Positions 21,305 to 28,700 of a stretch of DNA of 32,801 bases are shown here, piece after piece. This stretch comes from JAURVT01 sp049059935 (lineage in GTDB: Bacteria; Actinomycetota; Actinomycetes; Propionibacteriales; Nocardioidaceae). The stretch's first letter is position 1; each line of letters starts with the position of its first letter. Below the pieces are notes generated by a model, which was given only the letters and a program-made list of their open reading frames with translations, searched no databases and was not told where the DNA came from. The stretch spans positions 1 to 32,801 of the forward strand of contig NZ_JBMGQR010000050.1 in NCBI RefSeq assembly GCF_049059935.1, in the 5' to 3' direction. Position numbers and translations under genes: made by a program.

Positions 21305-23848
21305 CTAGGAGGTGAGGGGCTCGACGGTGCGGAGCTGGAGGACGGGCACGCCCGCCTCGTCGGAGGCGTCGAGGTGGACGGTCGCGCGGATGCGCCAGTC
21401 GTGGTCGCCGTCGGGGTCGGCCATCACCTGCTCGACCTCCCACACGCGCCCGGCGTCGGGGTCGTCGCGCTCGGGGTCGTCGTCGACGACGAACATCGAC
21501 GGGCCGCGGGCGTCGGCGTCGGTGCCCAGCACGTCGTACTCCGCGTAGTACTCGGCCATCGCCTCGGCCCAGTGCGTGGCGGTCCAGCCGGCGGCCGAGT
21601 CCAGCGCGCCGAGCTCCTCCCAGCGGCGCAGCGCCGCCAGCTCCACCCGACGGAACAGCGCGTTGCGCACGAGCACCCGGAACGCGCGCGCGTTGGACGT
21701 GAGCGCGGTGGGCGTCGCGTCGATCGCCGCACGCGCCGCGACGACGGCCTGCCCGCCGCCGGCGGCGAGCTCCTCCCACTCGTCGAGCAGCGAGGAGTCG
21801 GTCTGGCGGACGACCTCGCCGAGCCAGGCGGTGATGTCCTCGAGCAGCTCGTCGCGCGCCGCGGCGGGGACGGTGTGCCGCAGCGCCTTGTAGACGTCGG
21901 ACAGGTAGCGCAGCACGAGCCCCTCGGACCGCGCGAGCTGGTGGTACGACACCAGCTCGGCGAACGTCATCGACCGCTCCCACATCTCGCGGGCGACGGA
22001 CTTGGGGCGCAGCTCGTGGTCGGCCACCCACGGGTGCCCGGCCTTGTACGCCTCGTACGCCGCCTCGAGGACGTCGCGCAGCGGCTGCGGGTGGGTGACC
22101 TCGTCGAGCAGCTCCATCCGCTCCTCGTACTCGATGCCCTCGGACTTCATCTCCGCCACGGCCTCGCCCCGTGCCCGGTGCTGCTGGGCGCGCAGGATGG
22201 TCCGCGGGTCCTCGAGCGTCGACTCGATCACCGACACCACGTCGAGGGCGTAGTCCTCGGAGTCGGGGTCCAGGACGTCGAGCGCCGCGACGGCGAACGG
22301 CGACAGCGGCTGGTTGAGCGCGAAGTCGGGCGGCAGGTCGACCGTCAGCCGCACCGTGCGTCCGTCGGGACCCGGCTCGGGCACCCGCTCGACGACGCCG
22401 CCGGCCACCAGCGCGCGGAAGATCGCGATCGCCTCGCGGATCAGCTGGTTCTGACGACGCCGCGGCTCGTGGTTGTCGCGCAGCAGGTGGCGCATCGACG
22501 CGAACGCGTCGCCGTCGCGCTGCACGACGTCGAGCACCATCGCGTGCGACACCTTCATCCGCGACACCAGCGGCTCGGGCTCGCCGGTCGTCAGCCGCTC
22601 GTACGTCGACTCGGTCCAGTTGACGAAGCCCTCGGGCGCCTTCTTGCGGGTGATCTTGCGCTGCTTCCTGACGTCGTCACCGGCCTTGGCGAGCGCCTTG
22701 GCGTTCTCGACGACGTGGTCGGGCGCCTCGACGACCACCGACCCGACGCTGTCGAACCCGGCCCGGCCCGCGCGTCCGGCGATCTGCTGGAACTCGCGCA
22801 CCTGCAGGTGACGCTGGCGCGTCCCGTCGTACTTGGTGAGCGCCGAGAACAGCACGGTGCGGATCGGCACGTTGATGCCGACGCCGAGGGTGTCGGTGCC
22901 GCAGACCACCTTCAGCAGCCCGGCCTGCGTCAGCGTCTCGACGAGCCGGCGGTAGCGCGGCAGCATGCCCGCGTGGTGCACCCCGATCCCCAGGCGCACC
23001 AGCCGCGACAGCGACGTGCCGAACCCGGACGTGAACCGGAACGCGCCGATCGTGTCGCGGATCGCGTCGCGCTCGGCGCGCGTGGCGACGTTCATCGACG
23101 CGAGCGCCTGAGCCCGCTCGATCGCCGACGCCTGCGTGAAGTGCACGACGTAGACCGGCGCCTGGTGCGAGCCCAGCAGCTCCTCGAGCGTCTCGTGGAC
23201 GGGCGTCGTCACGTACTCGAACACGAGCGGGACGGGCCGCTCGACCGACGTGACGGTGGCCGTCTCGCGTCCCGTCCGGCGGGTGAGGTCGTCGGCGAAG
23301 AACGTCGTGTCGCCGAGCGTGGCCGACATCAGCACGAACTGCGCGTTCGTCAGCTCGAGCAGCGGCACCTGCCACGCCCAGCCGCGGTCGGGGTCGGAGT
23401 AGTAGTGGAACTCGTCCATCACCACCAGGCCGACGTCGGCGTCCGCGCCCTCGCGCAGCGCCTTGTTGGCCAGGATCTCGGCGGTGGCCGCGATGATCGG
23501 GGCGTCGGCGTTGACGGCGGCGTCACCGGTCACCATGCCGACGTTCTCGGCGCCGAACAGCTCGACGAGCGCGAAGAACTTCTCCGACACCAGCGCCTTG
23601 ATCGGGGCGGTGTAGTACGTGCGACGGCCGGCGGCCAGCGCCGCGAGCTGCGCGCCCGCGGCGATCAGGCTCTTGCCCGACCCGGTGGGCGTGGCGACGA
23701 TGACGTTCGACCCCGCCAGCACCTCCAGGAGCGCCTCCTCCTGGTGCGGGTACAGCGCCAGGCCCTGCGCGTCGGCCCACTCGGTGAACGCCGCCAGCGT
23801 CAGGTCCTCGTCGAACGGGCCCTCGGGCAGGTGGTCGACGAGGCGCAT
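21305..23848 (-). CDS. Ski2-like DEAD/DEAH-box RNA helicase with DUF3516 domain
   Basis: An 847-residue superfamily 2 helicase, probably acting on RNA. Motifs: Q-like YPHQEEAL (33-40), motif I ATPTGSGKS (52-60), motif II DEFH (145-148), motif III SAT (175-177), the GIGVHHAGMLP and GTDTLGVGINVP segments of the second RecA domain, and motif VI QIAGRAGRAG. The C-terminal half (about 430-847) fits the actinobacterial DUF3516 domain. ATG 23848 is chosen because TAGGGT lies seven bases upstream, in the 23-base gap after the yoaK-like stop. It may also be read through from that gene. A role in RNA turnover or ribosome maturation is inferred from the Ski2/HelY kinship. Confidence 0.92.
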   Translation of the reverse strand: MRLVDHLPEGPFDEDLTLAAFTEWADAQGLALYPHQEEALLEVLAGSNVIVATPTGSGKSLIAAGAQLAALAAGRRTYYTAPIKALVSEKFFALVELFGAENVGMVTGDAAVNADAPIIAATAEILANKALREGADADVGLVVMDEFHYYSDPDRGWAWQVPLLELTNAQFVLMSATLGDTTFFADDLTRRTGRETATVTSVERPVPLVFEYVTTPVHETLEELLGSHQAPVYVVHFTQASAIERAQALASMNVATRAERDAIRDTIGAFRFTSGFGTSLSRLVRLGIGVHHAGMLPRYRRLVETLTQAGLLKVVCGTDTLGVGINVPIRTVLFSALTKYDGTRQRHLQVREFQQIAGRAGRAGFDSVGSVVVEAPDHVVENAKALAKAGDDVRKQRKITRKKAPEGFVNWTESTYERLTTGEPEPLVSRMKVSHAMVLDVVQRDGDAFASMRHLLRDNHEPRRRQNQLIREAIAIFRALVAGGVVERVPEPGPDGRTVRLTVDLPPDFALNQPLSPFAVAALDVLDPDSEDYALDVVSVIESTLEDPRTILRAQQHRARGEAVAEMKSEGIEYEERMELLDEVTHPQPLRDVLEAAYEAYKAGHPWVADHELRPKSVAREMWERSMTFAELVSYHQLARSEGLVLRYLSDVYKALRHTVPAAARDELLEDITAWLGEVVRQTDSSLLDEWEELAAGGGQAVVAARAAIDATPTALTSNARAFRVLVRNALFRRVELAALRRWEELGALDSAAGWTATHWAEAMAEYYAEYDVLGTDADARGPSMFVVDDDPERDDPDAGRVWEVEQVMADPDGDHDWRIRATVHLDASDEAGVPVLQLRTVEPLTS

Positions 23849-23855
23849 GCGCCTG

Positions 23856-23861
23856 ACCCTA
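23856..23861 (-). promoter_or_regulatory. -10 element of helicase gene (leaderless type)
   Basis: TAGGGT on the minus strand, seven bases before ATG 23848. Confidence 0.45.
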
Positions 23862-23871
23862 CGGGCGTGCG

Positions 23872-24564
23872 TCAGGTGGCGGACGCGCGGCGCATCGCGA
23901 CGTGTCCGACGACGACCACCACGATGGTGATCGCCGCGGACAGCGCGACCCCGGCGCCCAGCTCCCAGCGCAGCAGCGCCGCGCCGGCGGCCGCGCCGAG
24001 CAGGATCAGGCCGACGGCACCGAGGCGCCGCCACTGCCGGGTGCCCGACCGGTTGCCGAGGACCGAGTCGGCCGCCAGGCCGGTGAGCGTCGACGTGACG
24101 ACGACCGTGGTGACGTCGGCGACGGCGAGGTGCCGTGCCGTGGCCGCCTGCAGGCCCATCGCGGCGCCGAGGACGCCGGTGACCGACAGCGCCAGCGGCT
24201 CGGGGAACGACGGGACGACGAGCAGCGTCACCGCGAGCGCCGTCAGCACGACGGCGACGACGGCGAGCAGGCCGCTCGTCCGCCGCGACCACCCGCTGGC
24301 GCGGTGCCGCAGCGCGAACCCGCCGAGCGCCGCGCCCAGCACGAACCCGACGAGCGCGAGCACCGGCCCCACGATCGGCAGGTCGTCGGCGCCGACGAGC
24401 GCCATGCCGAGGATGACGACGTTGCCCGTCATGTTGCCGGTGAAGACGCGGTCGAGCCCGAGGTAGCCGACCGCGTCGACGACACCGGTCGAGAAGGTGA
24501 GCGCCAGCATCAGCGGGACGTGGACGGGCCCGCTGGCGTGCAGGCGCTGCGCGGCGGTGCTCAT
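23872..24564 (-). CDS. YoaK / DUF1275 family membrane protein
   Basis: A 230-residue integral membrane protein with about six to seven hydrophobic helices. The N-terminal region carries the family hallmark STGVVDAVGYLGLDRVFTGN-MTGNVV (about 25-50), and the centre has GLQAATARHLAVADVTTVVVTSTLTGL. DUF1275 proteins resemble transporters, but their substrate is not established. CAGGAT-N6-ATG suggests a leaderless start, with the promoter packed against that of the divergent SGNH gene (45 bases between starts). The helicase follows 23 bases downstream on the same strand. Confidence 0.9.
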   Translation of the reverse strand: MSTAAQRLHASGPVHVPLMLALTFSTGVVDAVGYLGLDRVFTGNMTGNVVILGMALVGADDLPIVGPVLALVGFVLGAALGGFALRHRASGWSRRTSGLLAVVAVVLTALAVTLLVVPSFPEPLALSVTGVLGAAMGLQAATARHLAVADVTTVVVTSTLTGLAADSVLGNRSGTRQWRRLGAVGLILLGAAAGAALLRWELGAGVALSAAITIVVVVVGHVAMRRASAT

Positions 24565-24570
24565 GGGGCG

Positions 24571-24576
24571 ATCCTG
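24571..24576 (-). promoter_or_regulatory. -10-like element of yoaK-like gene
   Basis: CAGGAT on the minus strand, six bases before ATG 24564. Confidence 0.35.
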
Positions 24577-24597
24577 CCAACAGCACCACCGCCCTGA

Positions 24598-24603
24598 GAC
24601 GAT
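24598..24603 (+). promoter_or_regulatory. -10-like element of SGNH hydrolase gene
   Basis: GACGAT, six bases, then ATG 24610. The same hexamer and spacing occur before menG. Confidence 0.35.
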
Positions 24604-24609
24604 CGGGGC

Positions 24610-25380
24610 ATGACCGCGTCACCTGTCTTCCACCGCTACGTCGCGCTCGGCGACTCGTTCACCGAGGGCGTCGGCGACCCCGACCCGTCGCGTCCCAACG
24701 GGCTGCGCGGGTGGGCCGACCGCGTCGCGGAGGTCCTGTCGACGCGCACCGACGACTTCGGGTACGCCAACCTCGCGATCCGCGGACGCAAGCTCGACGC
24801 CATCCTGGACGAGCAGATCGACGCCGCCGTCGCGATGCGCCCGGACCTGGTGACGATCTACGCCGGCGCCAACGACATCCTGCGGCCCAAGGTCGACCTC
24901 GACGACCTCGTCAGGCGGTACGGCGAGGCGGTCGGGACGTTGGTGGGGACGGGCGCGCGCGTCGTCGTCTGGACGGCCGTCGACCCCGTCGGCGCCCCCG
25001 TGATCGGGACGATGCGCGGACGGTTCGCGATCTACAACGAGCTGGTGCGCGAGATGGTCGACGTCAACGGCGCGACGCTCCTGGACTACTGGCGGCTGCG
25101 CGAGTACGCCGACAACCGGCTGTGGGACGACGACCGCATGCACATGTCGTGGCGCGGCCACACCCGCATGGCGATCGCCGTCCTCGACACCCTGGGCGTG
25201 CCTCACGAGCTGGTCAGCGAGCCGCTCGCGAAGGCGGCCTTCGTCCCCAAGAACGAGCGACGCGACGCCAACCTCGCCTGGGCCAAGGAGCACGCCCTGC
25301 CCTGGGTCGAGCGCCGCATCCGCGGCACGTCGTCCGGCGACGCCGTCACCGCCAAGCGGCCGGAGCTCGCACCCATCTGA
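24610..25380 (+). CDS. SGNH/GDSL-family hydrolase
   Basis: A 256-residue esterase/lipase-like enzyme of the SGNH superfamily. Block I VALGDSFTEGVGDP gives the nucleophile Ser16. The oxyanion residues lie near GYANLAIRGRK and YAGANDI (Asn88). Block V is DDRMHMSWRGH (Asp175 and His178, the Asp/His of the triad). No signal peptide or membrane helix is present, so it is probably cytosolic. The substrate is unknown; acyl or acetyl esters are typical. It stands alone and converges on the CPBP gene. Confidence 0.9.
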   Translation: MTASPVFHRYVALGDSFTEGVGDPDPSRPNGLRGWADRVAEVLSTRTDDFGYANLAIRGRKLDAILDEQIDAAVAMRPDLVTIYAGANDILRPKVDLDDLVRRYGEAVGTLVGTGARVVVWTAVDPVGAPVIGTMRGRFAIYNELVREMVDVNGATLLDYWRLREYADNRLWDDDRMHMSWRGHTRMAIAVLDTLGVPHELVSEPLAKAAFVPKNERRDANLAWAKEHALPWVERRIRGTSSGDAVTAKRPELAPI

Positions 25381-25385
25381 CCTCG

Positions 25386-25436
25386 GCGGTGGGTGTGCCC
25401 CCAGGATCAGCCCCGAAGTGGGGCCGTACCCACCGC
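25386..25436. terminator. Two-way terminator hairpin
   Basis: GCGGTGGGT (25386-25394) pairs with ACCCACCGC (25428-25436), and a C-run (25398-25402) can pair with GGGG (25420-25423) further in. It occupies the gap between the converging SGNH and CPBP genes and overlaps the CPBP stop codon. Confidence 0.5.
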
Positions 25437-26155
25437 TAGGCGGGGCGAGACCAGGCGCCGGAGAGCGCCGGGGCGAGGACGAGCGCGCGCAGGTCGAGCA
25501 GCACGTGCAGGACGATCGCGACCCACAGCCGGCCGGTGGCCAGGTACACCACGACCATGAGCGCGCCGAGCACCGTCGTGCCGACCACCCCGCCGACGCC
25601 CTGGTAGGCGTGCAGCAGGCCGAACAGGACGGTCGGGCCGACGAACGCCGCGACCACGCTGCCCGTCACCGCCAGGACGAGGGCGGGCAGCGCGAGACGG
25701 AACGCCAGCTCCTCGAACACCCCGGCCGTCACCGACAGCAGGCCGCCCCACGGCAGCTCGACGCGGTTGCGGGGGAGCAGGGGCTCGACGTCGCCGATCG
25801 TCGCCGGCCCGGACCCGCGCCGGGCGGCCACCGCGCCGACCACCGACCCCACGACGACCGCCGTCGCGAACGCGGCGACCAAGCCGGGGCTCAGGGCGTC
25901 GCGGACCGAGGTCAGGAGGTCGCTCGACGCGGCCCGCTCGAGCGGCGCCTCGACCGGACGCCCCGCCGCCGCGAGGGCGAGCAGCGCCGTGCCGCCGAAC
26001 AGCAGCGGACCCTGCAGGCACCAGCGCCGGTAGGAGCGGACGCGGTCGTCCGTCGAGGTCAGCGCCCTGAACCGGGCGTACTCGCGCAGGTCGTGACGCA
26101 CGTACAGCGCGAGCACGGCCGCCACCGCGACGAGGACCACCACCTGGAGCACCAC
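25436..26155 (-). CDS. CPBP family intramembrane metalloprotease
   Basis: A 239-residue membrane protein of the CPBP (CAAX protease and bacteriocin-processing, Abi) family. The three metal and catalytic motifs are intact: FEELAFR (Glu148, Glu149, Arg153), FGLLH (Phe178, His182) and HVLLD (His217, Asp221). About six hydrophobic helices. The gene lies 25 bases after menF on the same strand but has its own CACCCT-N6-GTG start signal, so it may be expressed separately as a leaderless mRNA. The substrate is unknown; homologues process peptides or act in immunity to bacteriocins. Confidence 0.88.
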   Translation of the reverse strand: MVLQVVVLVAVAAVLALYVRHDLREYARFRALTSTDDRVRSYRRWCLQGPLLFGGTALLALAAAGRPVEAPLERAASSDLLTSVRDALSPGLVAAFATAVVVGSVVGAVAARRGSGPATIGDVEPLLPRNRVELPWGGLLSVTAGVFEELAFRLALPALVLAVTGSVVAAFVGPTVLFGLLHAYQGVGGVVGTTVLGALMVVVYLATGRLWVAIVLHVLLDLRALVLAPALSGAWSRPA

Positions 26156-26161
26156 GGTGCC

Positions 26162-26167
26162 AGGGTG
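26162..26167 (-). promoter_or_regulatory. -10-like element of CPBP gene
   Basis: CACCCT on the minus strand, six bases before GTG 26155. It is identical in sequence and spacing to the hexamer of the DUF559 gene. Confidence 0.35.
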
Positions 26168-26180
26168 GCAGCCCGCGAGG

Positions 26181-27440
26181 TCAGGAGGTCAGGGCGTCGC
26201 GCACCGGGATGAGCTTGGCCTGGCTCTCGGCGAGCTCGGCCTCGGGGTCGGAGTCGGCGACGATGCCGCAGCCCGCGTAGAGGCGGACGCGCGACCCGTC
26301 GTCCTCGACCGCGGCCGAGCGCAGCGCGATGCCCCACTCGCCGTCGCCGTCGGCGTCGATCCAGCCCACCGGTCCGGCGTACCGGCCGCGGTCCATGCCC
26401 TCGATCTCGAGGATCAGGTCGATGGCGGTCTTGGTGGGCGTGCCGCCCACGGCCGCGGACGGGTGCAGCGCGCCCGCGAGCTCGAGCGCGGACGTGTCGT
26501 CGTCGATGACGCCGGCGACGTCCGAGGCCAGGTGCATGACGTTGGGCAGGTGCAGGACGAATGGCGACTCGGGCACGTTCATCCCGGTGCAGTGGTCGGC
26601 CAGCACGTCGGCGACCGAGCGCACCGCGTACTCGTGCTCCTCGAGGTCCTTGCTCGACCGCGCGAGCGACGCGGCCAGCGCGAGGTCGTGCGCGTCGTCG
26701 CCGGTGCGGCGGATGGTGCCGGCCAGCACGCGCGACGTGACGAGGCCGCGCTCGCGCCGCACGAGCATCTCCGGGGTCGCGCCGAACAGGCCGTCGACGT
26801 GGAAGGTCCAGCACGGGGGATAGGTGGCCGCCAGCCGTCGCAACGGCCAGCGGGTGTCGAGCGGCGCGTCGAGGTGGGCGACGAGGTCGCGGGCGAGCAC
26901 CACCTTGTCGAGGTCGCCGTCGGTGATGCGGCGGACGGCCTCGGCCACCACCGTCTCCCACTCGGCGCCGTCGCGGGCACCGTCGGTGAACACGACGTTC
27001 TCGGGGCGGACGGCCTCGGTGCCGGCGTCGAGCGAGGGAGCCGGACGCTCGGTGGTGCCGACCGTGGTCACCCAGACGAGGTCGCCGCGGCGGCCGACCA
27101 CCACCTCGGGCACGGCGAGGACGGAGTCGCCGGGGTCGTCGGCGAAGGCGAAGGAGCCGAACGCGACCAGGCCCGACCCGGGGCAGTCGAGGTCGTCGCG
27201 GACGTCGGCCGCGGCGGTGACGTCGCGCCACCAGTCCTGCGCGTCGGCGAACCGGCCGGGGCCGCGGGTGCGGATCGAGGCGGCGCGTCCCCAGCCCACG
27301 AGGCCGTCGCCGTCGCGCACCCAGGCGAGGGCGTCGCGCTCGGGGAGCAGGTCCAGCAGACCGACGGGGAGGGCTCCGACGAGCGTCGTGCGCACCACCA
27401 GACGGGGTGCGTCGGCCTCCGGGCCCGAGGGGCTTGTCAC
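26181..27440 (-). CDS. menF: Isochorismate synthase MenF
   Basis: A chorismate-binding enzyme (MenF/EntC/DhbC family) of 419 residues that isomerises chorismate to isochorismate, the entry to the menaquinone pathway. Motifs in the C-terminal half: DLDKVVLARD (the Lys matches the water-activating lysine of MenF/EntC), FGATPEMLVRR, LAGTIRRTG, SSKDLEEHEYAV, LHPSAAVGGTPTK and the metal-binding end AGCGIVADSDPEAELAES. GTG 27440 is chosen because TACCCT lies exactly six bases upstream; the frame is open further but would run through this promoter. It is divergent from menG. A siderophore or salicylate role is less likely given the men context. Confidence 0.93.
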   Translation of the reverse strand: MTSPSGPEADAPRLVVRTTLVGALPVGLLDLLPERDALAWVRDGDGLVGWGRAASIRTRGPGRFADAQDWWRDVTAAADVRDDLDCPGSGLVAFGSFAFADDPGDSVLAVPEVVVGRRGDLVWVTTVGTTERPAPSLDAGTEAVRPENVVFTDGARDGAEWETVVAEAVRRITDGDLDKVVLARDLVAHLDAPLDTRWPLRRLAATYPPCWTFHVDGLFGATPEMLVRRERGLVTSRVLAGTIRRTGDDAHDLALAASLARSSKDLEEHEYAVRSVADVLADHCTGMNVPESPFVLHLPNVMHLASDVAGVIDDDTSALELAGALHPSAAVGGTPTKTAIDLILEIEGMDRGRYAGPVGWIDADGDGEWGIALRSAAVEDDGSRVRLYAGCGIVADSDPEAELAESQAKLIPVRDALTS

Positions 27441-27446
27441 CTGTTC

Positions 27447-27452
27447 AGGGTA
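27447..27452 (-). promoter_or_regulatory. -10 element, leaderless start of menF
   Basis: TACCCT on the minus strand, six bases before GTG 27440. Confidence 0.5.
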
Positions 27453-27501
27453 CGTCGCGAGGAGCCCGATGCCCGATGGGGCGGGGGACGTCACACGATG
27501 G

Positions 27502-27507
27502 GACGAT
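27502..27507 (+). promoter_or_regulatory. -10-like element of menG
   Basis: GACGAT, six bases, then GTG 27514. Confidence 0.4.
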
Positions 27508-27513
27508 GAGGGC

Positions 27514-28209
27514 GTGACGCGAGCCGACCTGACCAAGCAGCCGACCGAGGTCGCCCGCATGTTCGACGACGTCGCCCGTCGTTACGACCTCACCAACGAC
27601 GTGCTGTCGCTCGGCCAGGACCGCCGCTGGCGCCGCCGGGTCGTCGAGTCCGTCGCGCCCGCCGAGGGTGAGACGATCCTCGACCTCGCCGCCGGCACCG
27701 GGACCTCCAGCGTCCCCTTCGCCCGCGCCGGCGCCACCGTCGTGCCGTGCGACTTCTCCATCGGCATGCTGCGCCAGGGCCGTCAGCAGTACGCGCACCT
27801 GCCGTTCGTCGCCGGCGACGCGACGCGCCTGCCGTTCGCCGACGACTCCTTCGACGCGGTCACGATCTCGTTCGGGCTGCGCAACGTCGTCGACCCGACG
27901 GCGGGCCTGCGCGAGATGCTGCGCGTCACCCGTCCGGGCGGCCGCCTGGTGGTGTGCGAGTTCAGCCGGCCCACCTGGGCGCCCTTCCGCACCGTCTACG
28001 TCAACTACCTGATGCGCGCGCTGCCGTCCGTCGCGCGCCGGGTCTCGTCCAACCCCGAGTCGTACGTCTACCTCGCCGAGTCGATCCGCTCCTGGCCCGA
28101 CCAGGCCTCGCTCGCCGGCCAGGTGCACGACTCCGGCTGGCGCTCGGTCACCTGGACCGACCTCACCGGCGGGATCGTGGCCCTCCACCACGCCACCAAG
28201 CCCCTCTGA
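27514..28209 (+). CDS. menG: Demethylmenaquinone methyltransferase MenG (UbiE family)
   Basis: A SAM-dependent methyltransferase of 231 residues carrying out the last step of menaquinone synthesis. SAM motif I is ILDLAAGTGT (55-64). The family signatures MFDDVARRYDLTNDVLSLGQDRRWR near the N-terminus (split here as MFDDVARRYDL then NDVLSLGQDRRWR), ISFGLRNV in the middle and LTGGIVALHHATKP at the end are typical of UbiE/MenG. The GTG start is fixed by GACGAT-N6. The start codon is 73 bases from divergent menF. Its product is the electron acceptor for the complex I encoded downstream. Confidence 0.94.
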   Translation: MTRADLTKQPTEVARMFDDVARRYDLTNDVLSLGQDRRWRRRVVESVAPAEGETILDLAAGTGTSSVPFARAGATVVPCDFSIGMLRQGRQQYAHLPFVAGDATRLPFADDSFDAVTISFGLRNVVDPTAGLREMLRVTRPGGRLVVCEFSRPTWAPFRTVYVNYLMRALPSVARRVSSNPESYVYLAESIRSWPDQASLAGQVHDSGWRSVTWTDLTGGIVALHHATKPL

Positions 28210-28277
28210 CGCGCCCGGCATCCCGGCTGGCGGCGTTGCTCGCGGCCTCGACGACCAACCCCAGGTCGCCTTCGCCG

Positions 28278-28301
28278 CGGCGCCTGGCCAGCCGGGCGCC
28301 G
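28278..28301. terminator. GC-rich dyad after menG
   Basis: CGGCGCC (28278-28284) / GGCGCCG (28295-28301) with a ten-base loop, 69 bases after the menG stop. Possible terminator; GC-rich chance pairing cannot be excluded. Confidence 0.3.
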
Positions 28302-28342
28302 GACGCGTCAGGCAACCGCGCCCGGCACCTGGCGCGACGGAG

Positions 28343-28383
28343 GAATCGGCGTATGACCCGCCCACGCGGTCATACGCCGATTC
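28343..28383. terminator. Perfect 16-bp hairpin between menG and nuo
   Basis: GAATCGGCGTATGACC (28343-28358) and its exact complement (28368-28383) around the loop CGCCCACGC. A good factor-independent terminator shape without a T-tract. The ends GAATCG/CGATTCTC resemble the ends of the 93-bp elements, but no third core copy is present. Confidence 0.55.
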
Positions 28384-28512
28384 TCAGGTCGGCGCGCGGG
28401 CGGGAGGTGCGGCGGCGAGGGCGGGTGGCGCGGGGCGTGGCACCGCGTGCGCCGTGACCCTCAATAACGCAAGCCGGAAATGCGCTAAATCCCCAGGTCA
28501 GGGGCGGTGTCG

Positions 28513-28548
28513 CCGGTCACACCCCCGTGTCGCACCGGGTGTGACCGG
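28513..28548. promoter_or_regulatory. 12-bp inverted repeat overlapping the nuo -35 region
   Basis: CCGGTCACACCC (28513-28524) and GGGTGTGACCGG (28537-28548) are perfect complements around a 12-base spacer. The right arm ends four bases before the TACACT hexamer, so a bound protein would block or recruit RNA polymerase. Candidate operator; the binding factor is unknown. Confidence 0.45.
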
Positions 28549-28551
28549 GCA

Positions 28552-28557
28552 TACACT
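28552..28557 (+). promoter_or_regulatory. -10 element of nuo operon
   Basis: TACACT, the best -10 match in the gap. It predicts a start near 28564 and a leader of about 137 bases, unlike the leaderless men genes. Confidence 0.5.
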
Positions 28558-28596
28558 GGCCGACGTCGTCACCCCCGGCGTCACCTCAGCACCACC

Positions 28597-28614
28597 TCGT
28601 GAACGTTTTCACGA
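28597..28614. promoter_or_regulatory. Rex-operator-like palindrome in the nuo leader
   Basis: TCGTGAA-CGTT-TTCACGA, perfect 7-bp arms. The actinobacterial Rex operator is TGTGAACNNNTTCACA; the 16-bp match here (28598-28613) differs only in its two outermost bases (C and G for T and A). Rex senses NADH/NAD+ and is known to control nuo in Streptomyces. The site lies about 33 bases downstream of the predicted start, where binding would block elongation. Confidence 0.6.
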
Positions 28615-28686
28615 ACGCACACGACGGTGGCAGCGGTGCGGGTCGAGGGCGCCGGCACCGCAGTCGTCTCGAGCACCGTCCGCGAC

Positions 28687-28693
28687 AGGGGAG
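28687..28693 (+). promoter_or_regulatory. Ribosome binding site of nuoA
   Basis: AGGGGAG seven bases before GTG 28701; it fixes the nuoA start against an upstream in-frame ATG at 28599, which lies in the Rex-like palindrome. Confidence 0.6.
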
Positions 28694-28700
28694 TGACACC

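Larger units (their letters stand above)
28210..28700. other. Long intergenic region: menG end and nuo control region
   Basis: 491 bases with no convincing gene. From left to right it holds a GC-rich dyad (28278-28301), a perfect 16-bp hairpin (28343-28383), a short AT-richer patch (about 28460-28495), a 12-bp inverted repeat (28513-28548), a TACACT hexamer (28552-28557), a Rex-operator-like palindrome (28597-28614), and a ribosome binding site for nuoA. Short open frames here lack start signals and normal codon use. Confidence 0.7.

Noticed and set aside
21203..24466. Plus-strand open frame of over 1,000 codons opposite the helicase and YoaK genes
   Set aside because: Same artefact; the helicase motifs are on the minus strand and the antisense translation is Arg/His/Val-rich without motifs.
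28454..28696. Possible 80-codon gene in the nuo upstream region
   Set aside because: It runs across the promoter, both dyads and the nuoA ribosome site, with no start signal and atypical codon use.
28599..28700. N-terminal extension of NuoA from ATG 28599
   Set aside because: The extension is unlike NuoA, begins inside the Rex-like palindrome, and GTG 28701 has a strong ribosome site and matches family length.
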